From Strigamia acuminata (Eukaryota; Arthropoda; Chilopoda; Geophilomorpha; Linotaeniidae), in assembly GCA_949358305.1 (NCBI GenBank), contig CASHSZ010000020.1:1-64000 (forward strand): a stretch of DNA of 64,000 nt, given 5' to 3'. This document shows positions 1-9,371 of this stretch, piece by piece (position 1 is the first letter of the stretch; each line of letters starts with the position of its first letter). The position numbers and the translations under genes are program-made. Below the pieces are notes generated by a model, which was given only the letters and a program-made list of their open reading frames with translations, had not been told where the DNA came from and did no database searches.

Positions 1-16
1 ATGCGCGCCATAAGGT
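1..16 (+). repeat. Right end of a type II repeat unit (cut by window start)
   Basis: The first 16 bases repeat the last bases of two long units further on (ending near 7448 and at 10448), with the shared string ATGCGCGCCATAAGG. The unit therefore extends leftwards out of the window. The following sequence differs at each of the three copies. Confidence 0.75.
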
Positions 17-129
17 TAAAATCGGTGTCGATTTTTACGAGGCGTTGGGGACGGTTGGAACTCGAGTCAACCAATGGACACGTCGATGCCACTCCGTTGT
101 AAAATGCCACACACAGACACACACGTGCA

Positions 130-690
130 CACGCGAACGGATGAGTGTCGATGTGGGAGCTTATTTTTGGGACGAGTCGTCGGGGTTGCCGCCGCCTTCG
201 CCACCGCTCAACGAGCCCAACTGTCACTATTCGTCGGGATGGATGCGTTTTGTTCCCGACTTATTTATCTATTTATTAATTTTTTTCTTTTTTTTTGACC
301 GGCCCGAAGGCCAGTCTGAGACCGAGAGGCAGGCGGGAGACGCGTATCGCCGTTGGAACCAACAGCATCATAGAATGCAAAGAGTTAACCGCTGACCTCG
401 AAAGGAAACTAGCAAACAAGCTGTACGATCGATTGGTCTAAAAATGCTCACAAAACCCATCGAGTGCAGTGATATAAACTCGCGTCGACTACGTTGGTGC
501 AGCGTGTATTGCGAGATGAAATTTAAATCGTAAACCAATTGAGACGTTCACGATCTTGTTTCACGCAACATCTACCACGAAAATCTAATTAATGACTGGA
601 TCACATGACACAAAATTAATTCTACGACCGGGAAATCGATTTCTATTTTTTAAAGACTTTTATTTAACTCGGCGCGAGATTCTACCTACA
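130..690 (-). repeat. Hairpin-(TTTA)n repeat unit 1
   Basis: Diverged copy of the family that fills the left 10 kb. It has the landmark order on +: GAGCTTATTTTTGGGACGAG (from about 149), a G/C-rich CGCCG stretch, a T/A run with TTTATT motifs, then the hairpin GACCGGCCCGAAGGCCAGTC at 297-316 followed by TGAG. On the minus strand the hairpin reads with a C(TTCG)G loop and is followed by an A-rich tail. The 3' part up to about 690 still resembles the AAATTAATTCTACGA..GGGAAAT stretch of other copies. No coding function is evident. The strand given is that of the presumed tailed transcript and is an inference. Confidence 0.65.
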
Positions 691-699
691 AACGATAAA

Positions 700-1700
700 C
701 GCATCCTTTTTATTTTCTTGTTGTCGTCTCGAGAGTCTGTGGATCTACAACCTGGCCTAATCTGACCTAATTCAAATCTAAATTTGAATCTGAATTTTGC
801 GTTTTCTTTATTGTTTCAACATTATAGGAGTTTCTTTTTGTTAAACAGTTATATTTTTAATTCTTGTTGGTTGTTAATTGCGTCCTGGTGCGTTGCCATA
901 AACACCAAACACTTCGCGGACATTCATCCACGTTGACGGACATCATTACCGACGCCCGCGCCAAAAGCCCGTGTCGCGCTCACCCCCATCGCATCACGTG
1001 CATTATCGCGCGTCGTAACGCGCTCAAACGCGTAGATCGCGAGCAAAGACACACTCATGTCCATATGTTGCTGAGGACTTTGCTCACGGTCGCGCGTCGA
1101 CGTCGAAACGTGTCGAAACGAGCCGAAAAATGCAGGCAACCACGCGCGCGTCATGGGGTTTAAATAAGTGAACGGATGTCGGTGCGGAAACTTATTTTCG
1201 GGACGAGTCGTTAGGGCTGCTGTCGTCGCCGCTCAACGGCCCCAACTGCTCCCATTCGCCGGTAGACCGAGCGAGAACGGGTGCGTTCTATTTCCGATTC
1301 ATTTATTTATTATTTTGACCGACCCGAAGGCCAGTCTGAGACCGAGAGAGGTGTTTGTTTAGAAAGGACCCCCTATCGCCATACGCGAGAACCCGGCTAC
1401 CACGCCGCTCGGCGGGTACTGCGCCGCTCGACCAAGCGGCGGGCCCGAGTTCCGCATTCGATCTGAAAGCGTTCGTGAAGCCCGTTGAACGTGTTCGGAG
1501 AGACTTCCGTCGACTATGACGGCGCCAGACCACCGGGAGATGGAAATAAAATATGAAACGATTGGTTTTCTATAAAACTTTTATGGCAGTGAGTTGCGGC
1601 GAAGATAATTTAATTAATGATTGGAGCACGTGGCACAAAATTAATTCTACGATCGGGAAATGCATTTCTATTTTTTAGACTTCTAAACCTTGTGTTTAGA
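700..1700 (-). repeat. Hairpin-(TTTA)n repeat unit 2 with 0.45-kb upstream segment
   Basis: About 700-1160 is a diverged copy of 4750-5215, sharing for example TTTTGCGTTTTCTTTAT, GTGCGTTGCCATAAACAC and CCACGTTGACGGACAT. It runs into the usual unit. The hairpin is at 1317-1336 with one change (GACCGACCCGAAGGCC); on the minus strand this turns a G-C pair into a G-U wobble, so the stem is kept. A second near-palindrome, CCGCTCGACCAAGCGG, follows at about 1423. The end (1541-1700) resembles the start of the type II extension at 6840-6980. Confidence 0.65.
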
Positions 1701-2400
1701 AAGTCTAATAATGAAACGGCTCTGTCTGTCCGTCTTCGACGTCCGGTCACGTGACCTGTATGTAATGTTTCTACTTCCGGTACTTCCGGTTTGTGTAATA
1801 TCCCAAAAAAATGAATTAAAAAATTAATCGGACGATTGGAAAGTAGACTTTTCTGGTGCAGTTTTTGGTCTATTTTCCAATTATAAATATGAAATTGGCA
1901 TTAAATATAGTTAAAAAGAAGAAAATGCTAAATTACGGCGAAATGTAATGGAAAACAGCGCCACTCGGCGGATCCCGTAAGCTATAATGGAGGCAGAAAT
2001 CTTCGTCGCAAACTGAAAAATATTGTTTTCTATCTCGAAATGAGGTTTATAAATTTTGAAATCAGTCTCATTCGACTGGAAATCCAAATCTGCACCTGCC
2101 TGTATCTTTTATTTTTCAATTTGGTCAAGAAAAAGTACCGTTACGATCCACCGAAGTCGGCAACCGCGTGGCAAATTTGGTGGGAAATTTGAAAAAGACT
2201 GATTTTTAAAACTGAACAATTTTAATGATTAAATGAGGTTTCCTACGTGTAATTTGGCGCTGAAAACGATGGCGTCATTAGTTTTTGGATCAAATATAGT
2301 TACAAAGGCGAAAAAAGCAATTTACGGCAAAATTTAAGTAAACCAGAGCGCCATCTGACGGAAGCCGTGACCGAAACGTAATGTAATGTACTTCGTAATG
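1701..2400. other. Non-coding, degenerate repeat-derived sequence
   Basis: No supported gene. The first part (CGTCCGGTCACGTGACC near 1740) still resembles the type II extension at 7023-7040. Two stretches resemble each other, one near 1940-1980 (AGCGCCACTCGGCGGATCCCG) and one near 2330-2372 (AGCGCCATCTGACGGAAGCCG), which suggests an old internal duplication or a degraded transposon. I cannot assign a family. Confidence 0.5.
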
Positions 2401-2518
2401 AAAATTGGACAAATGGAAGTGAAATCTGAAAAAAAGGGGTATCACGTTGAGATTCTCACTATTTGTTCATTTTTTCGTTTATTTTTTATTTTTTTATTTG
2501 TTTTCTTTCCTTTTCCAG

Positions 2519-2800
2519 TCGTCCGCCGCTTCCATCCCGCGTGCGCCGACGGGCAGGTTGAAGACGGTGGATCTTATAGTCCAAAGAGCGACGAAGGAGG
2601 AGGAACGAAAGAATGAAGGCAACAGAAACGTCCCCATGAGAGTCGAGATGCTTCCAGATGGAGACGTTCTTTTGTCGCATTCAGTGGTGAGCGCGTTAGT
2701 CCATGTGGGTGTGGTAAGAGTCACATCAGAAAAAGACGAAGGAGACGGCGACGAGTCTCAGAAAGAGAATCGAGAGGCTGGCAAAGAAGACGCGGGATAA
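2519..2800 (+). CDS. Probable terminal coding exon, 93 codons, unknown protein
   Basis: A strong 3' splice site (a long T/C tract ending TTTTCCAG at 2511-2518) precedes an open frame that runs from TCG at 2519 to TAA at 2798-2800. An AATAAA signal overlaps the stop (2799-2804), as in compact genes. The frame is CpG-rich and unlike the A/T-rich flanks. The product is polar: a basic/acidic central part with an EEERK cluster, then a short hydrophobic stretch around PMRVEMLPDGDVLLSH, and a Glu/Lys/Asp-rich tail. I do not recognise the family; the hydrophobic stretch only loosely recalls the core strand of RNase PH-type proteins, which is not enough for a call. No upstream exon can be picked out in 1-2400, so this may be a real 3' exon, a retained duplicate or a pseudogene. 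Two GT sites inside (GTGAGC near 2692, GTAAGA near 2716) allow alternative splicing. Confidence 0.4.
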   Translation, partial: SSAASIPRAPTGRLKTVDLIVQRATKEEERKNEGNRNVPMRVEMLPDGDVLLSHSVVSALVHVGVVRVTSEKDEGDGDESQKENREAGKEDAG

Positions 2801-2804
2801 TAAA
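2799..2804 (+). terminator. Poly(A) signal AATAAA
   Basis: AATAAA overlaps the TAA stop of the putative terminal exon. On the opposite strand another AATAAA (2879-2884) lies downstream of the minus-strand gene, so the two transcription units would end tail to tail within about 200 bases. Confidence 0.4.
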
Positions 2805-2878
2805 AAATTGACCGTGTATTTGTAATAATGATAACAATAACAATGATTAATGTGGATTTTTTTTTGTTTGTTTTCTTT

Positions 2879-2884
2879 TTTATT
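2879..2884 (-). terminator. Candidate poly(A) signal of the minus-strand gene
   Basis: TTTATT on + reads AATAAA on the minus strand, about 120 bases past the TAG stop. It sits beside a long A/T homopolymer tract, so it could be fortuitous. Confidence 0.3.
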
Positions 2885-3003
2885 AAAAAAAAAAAAAAAA
2901 ATTAAATAAATAGATAAATAATAAAAAGTAAAGAACAAATAAAAGCAAATGAAGAAGAGTTGGACAGTGCAAATTATGGGGAAAAAATAAAATTAAATAA
3001 AAA

Positions 3004-3552
3004 CTAATGTCCATTGACGCCACCTCCATCGTTTCCGGCGGGCGCTTGGTAATCGTGTGCCTCCGCCCAATGAGTGACGAGATCCCCGGGAGAGGGCGTC
3101 GCCGCACAAAACGGACAGCGTCGCCCGTTGAGTCGGTGCACTCGTTTCAACGCCTAAGAAGAAAGGGGAAAAAATAAAAATACGAATTAGTTAACTAGTG
3201 TGTGAGTGAAGAGGATAATCGGACACTCACCGATGCCAGACAGACGAGCTCGCGCGAGAAATTTTTCACGTCCTTGTGGATGTTGTGTCGCTGTCGCTGA
3301 TGGCGAAAGACGTCGACGCAGAAGAATCCGTTCGGTCCTGAGGCACATGGGGCGGGGGAGAAGAAGAAGAAGAAAAAAATTAAAATAAAATTAAAAAATA
3401 TTTATGTATATAAAATAAATAAAAGATATAGAACAAAAGATATAAAATAATAAGTAAATAAATAACCGTTTCTTACTATCGGGGTGTTTATCATCGCATA
3501 GAGCGCAGGAGTATGACCTGCCGCCACCCTCCTCTTGTGGTGCTTCCGCCAT
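3004..3552 (-). CDS. Three-exon gene for a 110-aa Cys/His-rich (C2H2-like) protein
   Basis: Read on the minus strand, the exons are 3552-3477, 3337-3231 and 3153-3004. Introns have GTAAGA..CAG and GTGAGT..TAG ends. Phases agree (phase 1, then phase 0), and the joined frame is 110 codons plus TAG. Start is ATG at 3550-3552, beginning MAEAPQEEGGG. Visible motifs: C16-x2-C19 with a following DDKH, a Cys32 and a His cluster (His38, His43, His46) in exon 2, and in exon 3 C74-P-F-C77-x11-H89-x4-H94, which fits the C2H2 zinc-finger spacing. The C-terminus is Gly/Asn-rich. No signal peptide or membrane segment is seen. An intracellular zinc-binding protein is the natural reading, but I do not recognise the family. 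The gene converges on the + strand exon at 2519-2800. Agreement of splice sites, phase and Cys/His pattern makes a real gene likelier than chance. Confidence 0.6.
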
Positions 3553-3594
3553 TTTCCTTTTGTTTGTGAGACGAGTAAACAACTGAAAGTAAAT

Positions 3595-3596
<2 letters not shown>

Positions 3597-3641
<45 letters not shown>
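3597..3641. repeat. (GA)n microsatellite
   Basis: An uninterrupted 45-base GA run lies 45 bases upstream of the minus-strand start codon, in its 5' UTR or promoter position. GA/CT tracts at promoters can bind GAGA-type factors in insects; whether this one does is unknown. Confidence 0.9.
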
Positions 3642-3646
<5 letters not shown>

Positions 3647-4269
3647 TGATTGTGGTCGTGGGCGTGGTCCATTGACCGAGAAATCACACAAAGCATCAAA
3701 CTTACTTACCAACGAACACGAGGTGGTAGTGAGGATCAGACGGAAGATGAAACGCGCGCGTTTGATATAAGCTGCCGAACCAAAGTGTGTGTATGTCGTG
3801 AGCGGCTGATGTGACATCTGGTGGCAGTCCGAGAACGATTTAAGTTTGAACTATGGAGCGTTGGCGAATGAACGGGTCTCTCTCGTTGGCAATCCTCGTT
3901 GTTCCGACGAATCCTGCTATCGCCGTCTTTGTGGTCCTCGTCACGGTCGTCGTTTTTATTTAACTCGAAACGAACGTTAATACTAAGTTTCCAATGTGCG
4001 TAGACGCGCGTGATTCGCGCGTTTTCCACATGTGGTGCCCCCGTCACGCGTGAATACAAAACGTCGACCCAATAAATTCCGAAACTGGGCTAATCTTGTT
4101 TTATTCGCCCATGTGCGCTTACCCATATATTTTGTTTTTCAGTTTGTGGAAAAGTTCATTGCCTGTGGTTTTCGGCGCGTACATGGCAAACGCGGGAAAA
4201 TTTGCGGTGGTAGCGCGCTTTGGTGGCAATAAAAAAAAAAAACACCATAATGTTAAAAATGGGAATCCC
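3642..4269. other. Intergenic, no supported gene
   Basis: Candidate promoter side of the minus-strand gene. Open frames here are short and show no motif. An A-rich run occurs near 4230. TATTTAACTCG near 3957 echoes TATTTAACTCGGCG at 661, so some family remnant may be present. Confidence 0.4.
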
Positions 4270-4749
4270 GTCGGGTTTTTTTACGAAACATCTTGCAGAA
4301 GCTTATTTTTGAACAAATTGTTTGGGGCTGCCGGTGCTTGTCGGCGCCAGCTGCCCCGTATTCTGTACAGAGAGAGACGTTCAAAAGAACATCTATTAAC
4401 TCATACAGTAGAAAAACCACAGAAGTGAGTAAAACAATCGCGGAAAACCAAAACCCTCCGGATTTCCGCGAGGGCCAGGATTGGTCTGGATTACTGGAAT
4501 CACTCTCGAAGCCCGTCGAATGCGTTGATGGAGATTCGCACCAACTACGACAGCGCGTGGCAACTGGAAGGTGAAATTAAAATATAAAACGGCGGATATT
4601 TTACAAAACTTTTGTATCGGTCGTTTGGTACAAAGATAATGTGATTAACTATTGGAATACGAACCGCGAAACCGATACCACGATCCGAAATTTAAACTTT
4701 AATCGTCCACCCATTGTCGATCGCCAGACATCTATAAGCGATAGGTGCG
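4270..4749 (-). repeat. Degenerate repeat unit lacking the hairpin
   Basis: AGCTTATTTTTG near 4300 matches the unit start. AAGCCCGTCGAATGCGTTGA and later the AAGATAATGTGATTAAC...GAACCGCGAAACCG stretch (about 4510-4690) match the unit's right half. The hairpin and (TTTA)n part are missing or unrecognisable. Confidence 0.5.
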
Positions 4750-5737
4750 CCCTTTTCATTTTCGTGTCGCTCCCCCAGAGTTTGTGGGTCTAACCTGACC
4801 TAATCTTACCCAATTCGAATCTGAATTTGAATCTAAATTTTGCGTTTTCTTTATCGTTTCAACATTATACGAGTTTCCTTTTGTTAAACAATTATGTTTT
4901 GAATTTTCGTAAGTGGTTGGTTAATTGCGTCCCGGTGCGTTGCCATAAACACAAAGCACTCTGCGGGCATTTATCCACGTTGACGGACATTATTATCGAC
5001 GCCCGCGTCGAAAGACCGTGTCGAGCTCATCGGCATCGCATCACACGCAATATCGCGCGCGCGAACGCGCTTGTGCGAGTATGTACGTCGCCGGGGACTC
5101 GGCTTCGCGGTCGCGCATCGACGTCGAAACATGCCGTATCGGTGTGCGGATGTTTTCTATGCCCACAACGAACCGAATCTGTCGGACGCGAGTAGAATGC
5201 ACGTCAAGAGGTTTAGACTAACGGATGAGTGTCGATGTGGGAGCTTATTTTTGGGACGAGTCGTCGGGGTTGCCGCCGCCGTCGCCGCTCAACGACACCA
5301 TTTGCCCCTATTCTCGTCGGGACGGGCGCGTTCTATTTCCGATTTATTTGTTTCTTCATTTATTTATTATTTTGACCGGCCCGAAGGCCAGTCTGAGACC
5401 GAGAGAGCGAGGAAGGCGTTCAAGAAGGACGCCTACAGCCACTGGAAGCGAGAACCCGGCTACCACGCCGCCCGGCGGGTACTGAGCCGCTCGACCGAGC
5501 GGCGGGCCCGAGTTCCGCTGGCGATCTGAAAGTGTTGGCAAAACCCATCGAACGTGTTGAGAAAGACTCCCATCGACTGGGACGGCGCGAGACCCCCGGA
5601 AGATGACAATAAAATACAAAACAACGGATTCCCTACAAATTTTTTTTCCCGGTAAATTACGACGAAGATAATCTAATTAACGGTTAAAGTACGAACCGCA
5701 GAGTCGGTGCCACGACCGGAGAATTAAAAATTTAATC
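4750..5737 (-). repeat. Hairpin-(TTTA)n repeat unit 3 with upstream segment
   Basis: About 4750-5215 repeats 700-1160, and the normal unit follows. The hairpin is at 5374-5393 after TTTATTTATTATTTT. The second palindrome CCGCTCGACCGAGCGG is at about 5487. The right end AAATTTAATCGTC (5727-5739) leads directly into the tandem array. Confidence 0.7.
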
Positions 5738-6328
5738 GTCTTTCTTTTTCGGGTGATATTTTTTACTCCGTACCGATCGCCACGTCAGACACGAGTAGGA
5801 TGCACGCGACCGCGCGCACGTATAAACGAACGAACGAACGAACGGATGCCGACGCGGAAACTTATTTTCGGGGCGAGTCGTCAAGGCTGCCGCTGCCGCC
5901 GCCGTCGCTCAACGACCCCAACCGCATCTATTCGTCGGGACGGATACGTTCCATTTTCGGACTTATTTATTTATTTATTTATTTATTATTTTGACCGGCC
6001 CGAAGGCCAGTCTGAGACCGTGGCGAAGCAAGGGTGTTTTTATATCGGATACCGCGCCGCTCGGCGGGTACTGTGCGCCGCTCGACCGAGCGGCGGGCCC
6101 GAGTCCCGAGTTCGATCTGAAAGTGTTGGCAAAACCCATCGAACGTGTTCGGGAAGACTCCCGTCCACAACGACGGCGCGAGACCCCCGGAAGATGAAAA
6201 TAAAATACGAAACGGCTCATTTTCTATAAAATTTTTATTCCAACGAATTACGACGAAGATAACCTAATTATCGGTTAAAGCACGGACCGCAAAGTCGGTG
6301 CCACGACCGGAGAATTAAAATTTTAATC
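5738..6328 (-). repeat. Tandem unit 4 (591 bp, type I)
   Basis: Unit counted from GTCTTTCTTTTTCGGGTGA to the next such start. Order on +: the CCGATCGCCACGTCAGACAC stretch, (AACG)n at about 5825-5845, TTATTTTCGGGGCGAGTCGT, a G/C-rich stretch, (TTTA)n, hairpin 5993-6012, palindrome CCGCTCGACCGAGCGG near 6079, CCCCCGGAAGATG, then ATAACCTAATTA. Open frames across it are shared with other units only because the DNA is shared. Confidence 0.85.
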
Positions 6329-6542
6329 GTCTTTCCTTTTTCGGGTGATTTTTTTTTACTCCGTACCGATCGCCACGTCAGACACGAGTAGGATGCACGC
6401 GACCGCGCGCACGTTTAAACGAACGAACGAACGAACGGATGCCGACGCGGAAACTTATTTTCGGGGCGAGTCGTCGGGGCTGTCGTTGCTGCCGCCACCG
6501 CCGCCGCTCAGCGACCCCAGTTGCCCCAATTTTACGGCCAAT

Positions 6543-6581
<39 letters not shown>

Positions 6582-7452
6582 TTTTGACCGGCCCGAAGGC
6601 CAGTCTGAGAGACACGGGATGAACGCGCACAAATGCCACATCATCGACCGGACGCTGAAGCATCGACCGTTTACTCGGTCGAGGAAATTTTAAACTATAT
6701 AACCATCGACCGGTCAGTTGGGGAGGCGCGCCCGGTACTATACGAGACGGTCCGCCCCGATCTGAAAACGCTCGCCGAACCCGCAGAACGCGTTCGGTGA
6801 GACTCGCGTCGACTACGACGACGCGAGACTCCCGGAAAGTGAAAATAAAATACGAAACGATTGATTTTCTGTAAAAATTTTATTATGACGAGTTGCAACG
6901 AAGATAACCTAATTAATGACTGGAGCACACGGCGCGAAATTAATCCTATGATCGGGAAATGCATTTATATTTTTTAAAGACTCTGGTTTGACCAGGCACG
7001 AACGTTTATGTACGAGATCCAACGTCCGATCACGTGACATGTGACATATTTCGCAAAACCACCACGCCGTTTCTCCAAATTAGGTTTTCACGAAACTCGA
7101 TTCTATTTTTACCCACGTGGTCACGTGCCCTTCCCGATATCAAAATCGCGTTTTAGCGAAACCCGAAGTTTCGTTTTTAATCGGCTGTTTTTGTTGGACA
7201 CGAAGAAGCGTTATAGCGCGATCGCGCTAAGCGAGATTTGTAAAGTAGAGGATGCGTTACAACGCGTTTTCAAAAAGCGGTTTGCCAAGAATGATAAAAC
7301 ACGCGCGATCGTGCGGATTGTACGAATAGGTGAAATCCGCAGAATCCGCCACGAGACTGCGAACAGGGGGTCAAGGTATAGGCCGCCGTAATGTTAAATA
7401 TAGGGTCCCTTTCGCACTCTGCGAAATCCGCATGCGCGCCATAAGGTTAACA
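6329..7452 (-). repeat. Tandem unit 5 (1,124 bp, type II with 0.5-kb extension)
   Basis: The first half is a normal unit with a long pure (TTTA)n run (6541-6582) and the hairpin at 6586-6605. Instead of the usual end it continues through AAAGACTCTGGTTTGACCAG into an extension (about 6970-7448) that contains the perfect palindrome TAGCGCGATCGCGCTA (7214-7229) and ends CATGCGCGCCATAAGG. The extension carries a 116-codon open frame (7041-7391), preserved in unit 9, with no recognisable motif; I treat it as non-coding. Confidence 0.85.
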
Positions 7453-7664
7453 GTCTTTCTTTTTCGGGTGATTTTTTTTACTCCGTACCGATCGCCACGT
7501 CAGACACGAGTAGGATGCACGCGACCGCGCGCACGTTTAAACGAACGAACGAACGAACGGATGCCGGCGCGGAAACTTATTTTCGGGGCGAGTCGTCGGG
7601 GCTGTCGTTGCTGCCGCCACCGCCGCCGCTCAGCGACCCCAGTTGCCCCAATTTTACGGCCAAT

Positions 7665-7703
<39 letters not shown>

Positions 7704-8096
7704 TTTTGACCGGCCCGAAGGCCAGTCTGAGAGACACGGGATGAACGCGCACAAATGCCACATCATCGACCGGACGCTGAAGCATCGACCGTTTACTCGG
7801 TCGAGGAAATTTTAAACTATACAACCATCGACCGGTCAGTTGGGGAGGCGCGCCCGGTACTATACGAGACGGTCCGCCCCGATCTGAAAACGCTCGCCGA
7901 ACCCGCAGAACGCGTTGGGTGAGACTCGCGTCGACTGCGACGACGCGAGACTCCCGGAAAGTGAAAATAAAATACGAAACGATTAATTTTCTGTAAAAAT
8001 TTTATTATGACGAGTTGCGACGAAGATAACCTAATTAACGGTTAAAGCACGGACCGCAAAGTCGGTCCCACGACCGAAGAATTAAAATTTTAATCG
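7453..8096 (-). repeat. Tandem unit 6 (644 bp), near-copy of the first half of unit 5
   Basis: 7453-7975 matches 6330-6850 almost base for base, including the (TTTA)n run, the hairpin (7708-7727) and the CATCGACCGGACGCTGAAGC segment that other units lack. Units 5 and 6 are thus a recent tandem duplication at 1,122-1,124 bp spacing. Unit 6 then ends in the type I way. Confidence 0.85.
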
Positions 8097-8721
8097 TCTT
8101 TCTTTTTTCGTGTGATTTTTTTTTACTCCGCACCGATCGCCACGTCGGACACGGGTAGAATGCACGCAACCGCACGCGCGCTGCGAGGTTTAGACGGACG
8201 AAGAAATGCCGGTGCGGGAGCTTATTTTCGGGGCGAGCCGTCGGGGCTGCCGCTGCCGTCGCCGCTCAACGACACCATTTGCCCCTATTCTCGTCGGGAC
8301 GGGCGCGTTCTATTTCCGATTTATTTGTTTCTTCATTTATTTATTATTTTGACCGGCCCGAAGGCCAGTCTGAGACCGAGACCGCTTAGATCATTTTGGG
8401 CGGGTAGAAGTCCTACCGCACCATCGGCCGACGATCGGACGGAGAAGCGCGCATACCGCACCATCGACCGATGGTCGGATAGAGGCGCGCATGTACTCGA
8501 GTCTCGATCTGAAAAACGTCCGCAAAGTCTATTGGATGCGATGACCGGGACTCGCGTCGACTGCGACGGTACATGGTCCCCGGGAAATGATTTAAAAATG
8601 TAAAACGACTGTTATTTTGTAAAACTTTTATTCGAATCTGCCACAACGAAGATAAAATGATTAACGGTTGGAAGGCGAGCCGCGAAACCAGTTCTACGAC
8701 GGGGGAATTAAAATTTTAACC
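8097..8721 (-). repeat. Tandem unit 7 (625 bp, type I)
   Basis: Hairpin at 8351-8370. The part 8262-8350 is almost identical to 5291-5373 of unit 3 (AACGACACCATTTGCCCCTA and following), although the rest differs, which points to gene conversion or shuffling between units. A variable insert (8391-8510) with CCATCGACCGATGGTCGG inverted repeats follows the hairpin. Confidence 0.8.
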
Positions 8722-9371
8722 GTTTTTCTTTTTCGGGTGATTTTTTTTTACTCCGCACCGATCGCCACGCCGGACACGGGTAGAATGCACGCGACCGCAC
8801 GCGCGCTGCGAGGTTTAGACGGACGAAGAAATGCCGGTGCGGGAGCTTATTTTCGGGGCGAGTCGTCGGGGCTACCGCCGCCGCTGCCGCCGCTCAACGA
8901 CGCCACCCGCCCCTAGTCTCGCCGGGACGGGAGCGTTCTATTTCCGATTTATTCATTTATTTGTTATTTTGACCGGCCCGAAGGCCAGTCTGAGCCCGAG
9001 ACCGATTGGGGACCTGTCGACCACCCATTTGGAGCACAAGCATAAATACCGCACCACCGACCGATCCTCGGGTGGGAGAGGCGAATGCCATCTTGTCATC
9101 AAACGGGGATCGAGCGGCGCACGAGACAGGGGCGACGGCCCTCTCACTTTGGTCTCGATCTGAGGATCCCCTCAAAATCCGTAGAACGCGATGATTGAAA
9201 CTAACGCCTACTACGACGGCACGAGACCCCCGGAAGATGAAAATAAAATGCATAACGGCTGATTTTCTATAAAATTTTTATTCCAACGAATTACGACGAA
9301 GATAACCTAATTAACGGTTAAAGCACAAGCCGCAAAGTCAGTGCCACGACCGGAGAATTAAAATTTTAATC
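8722..9371 (-). repeat. Tandem unit 8 (650 bp, type I)
   Basis: Same order as unit 7, with hairpin at 8971-8990 and its own post-hairpin insert (9001-9170). Its first 150 bases are nearly the same as in unit 7. Confidence 0.8.

Noticed and set aside
7214-7229. Self-cleaving ribozyme or replication origin at the palindromes of the array
   Set aside because: I looked for a hammerhead core (CTGATGA..GAAA) and found none near the hairpins or palindromes.
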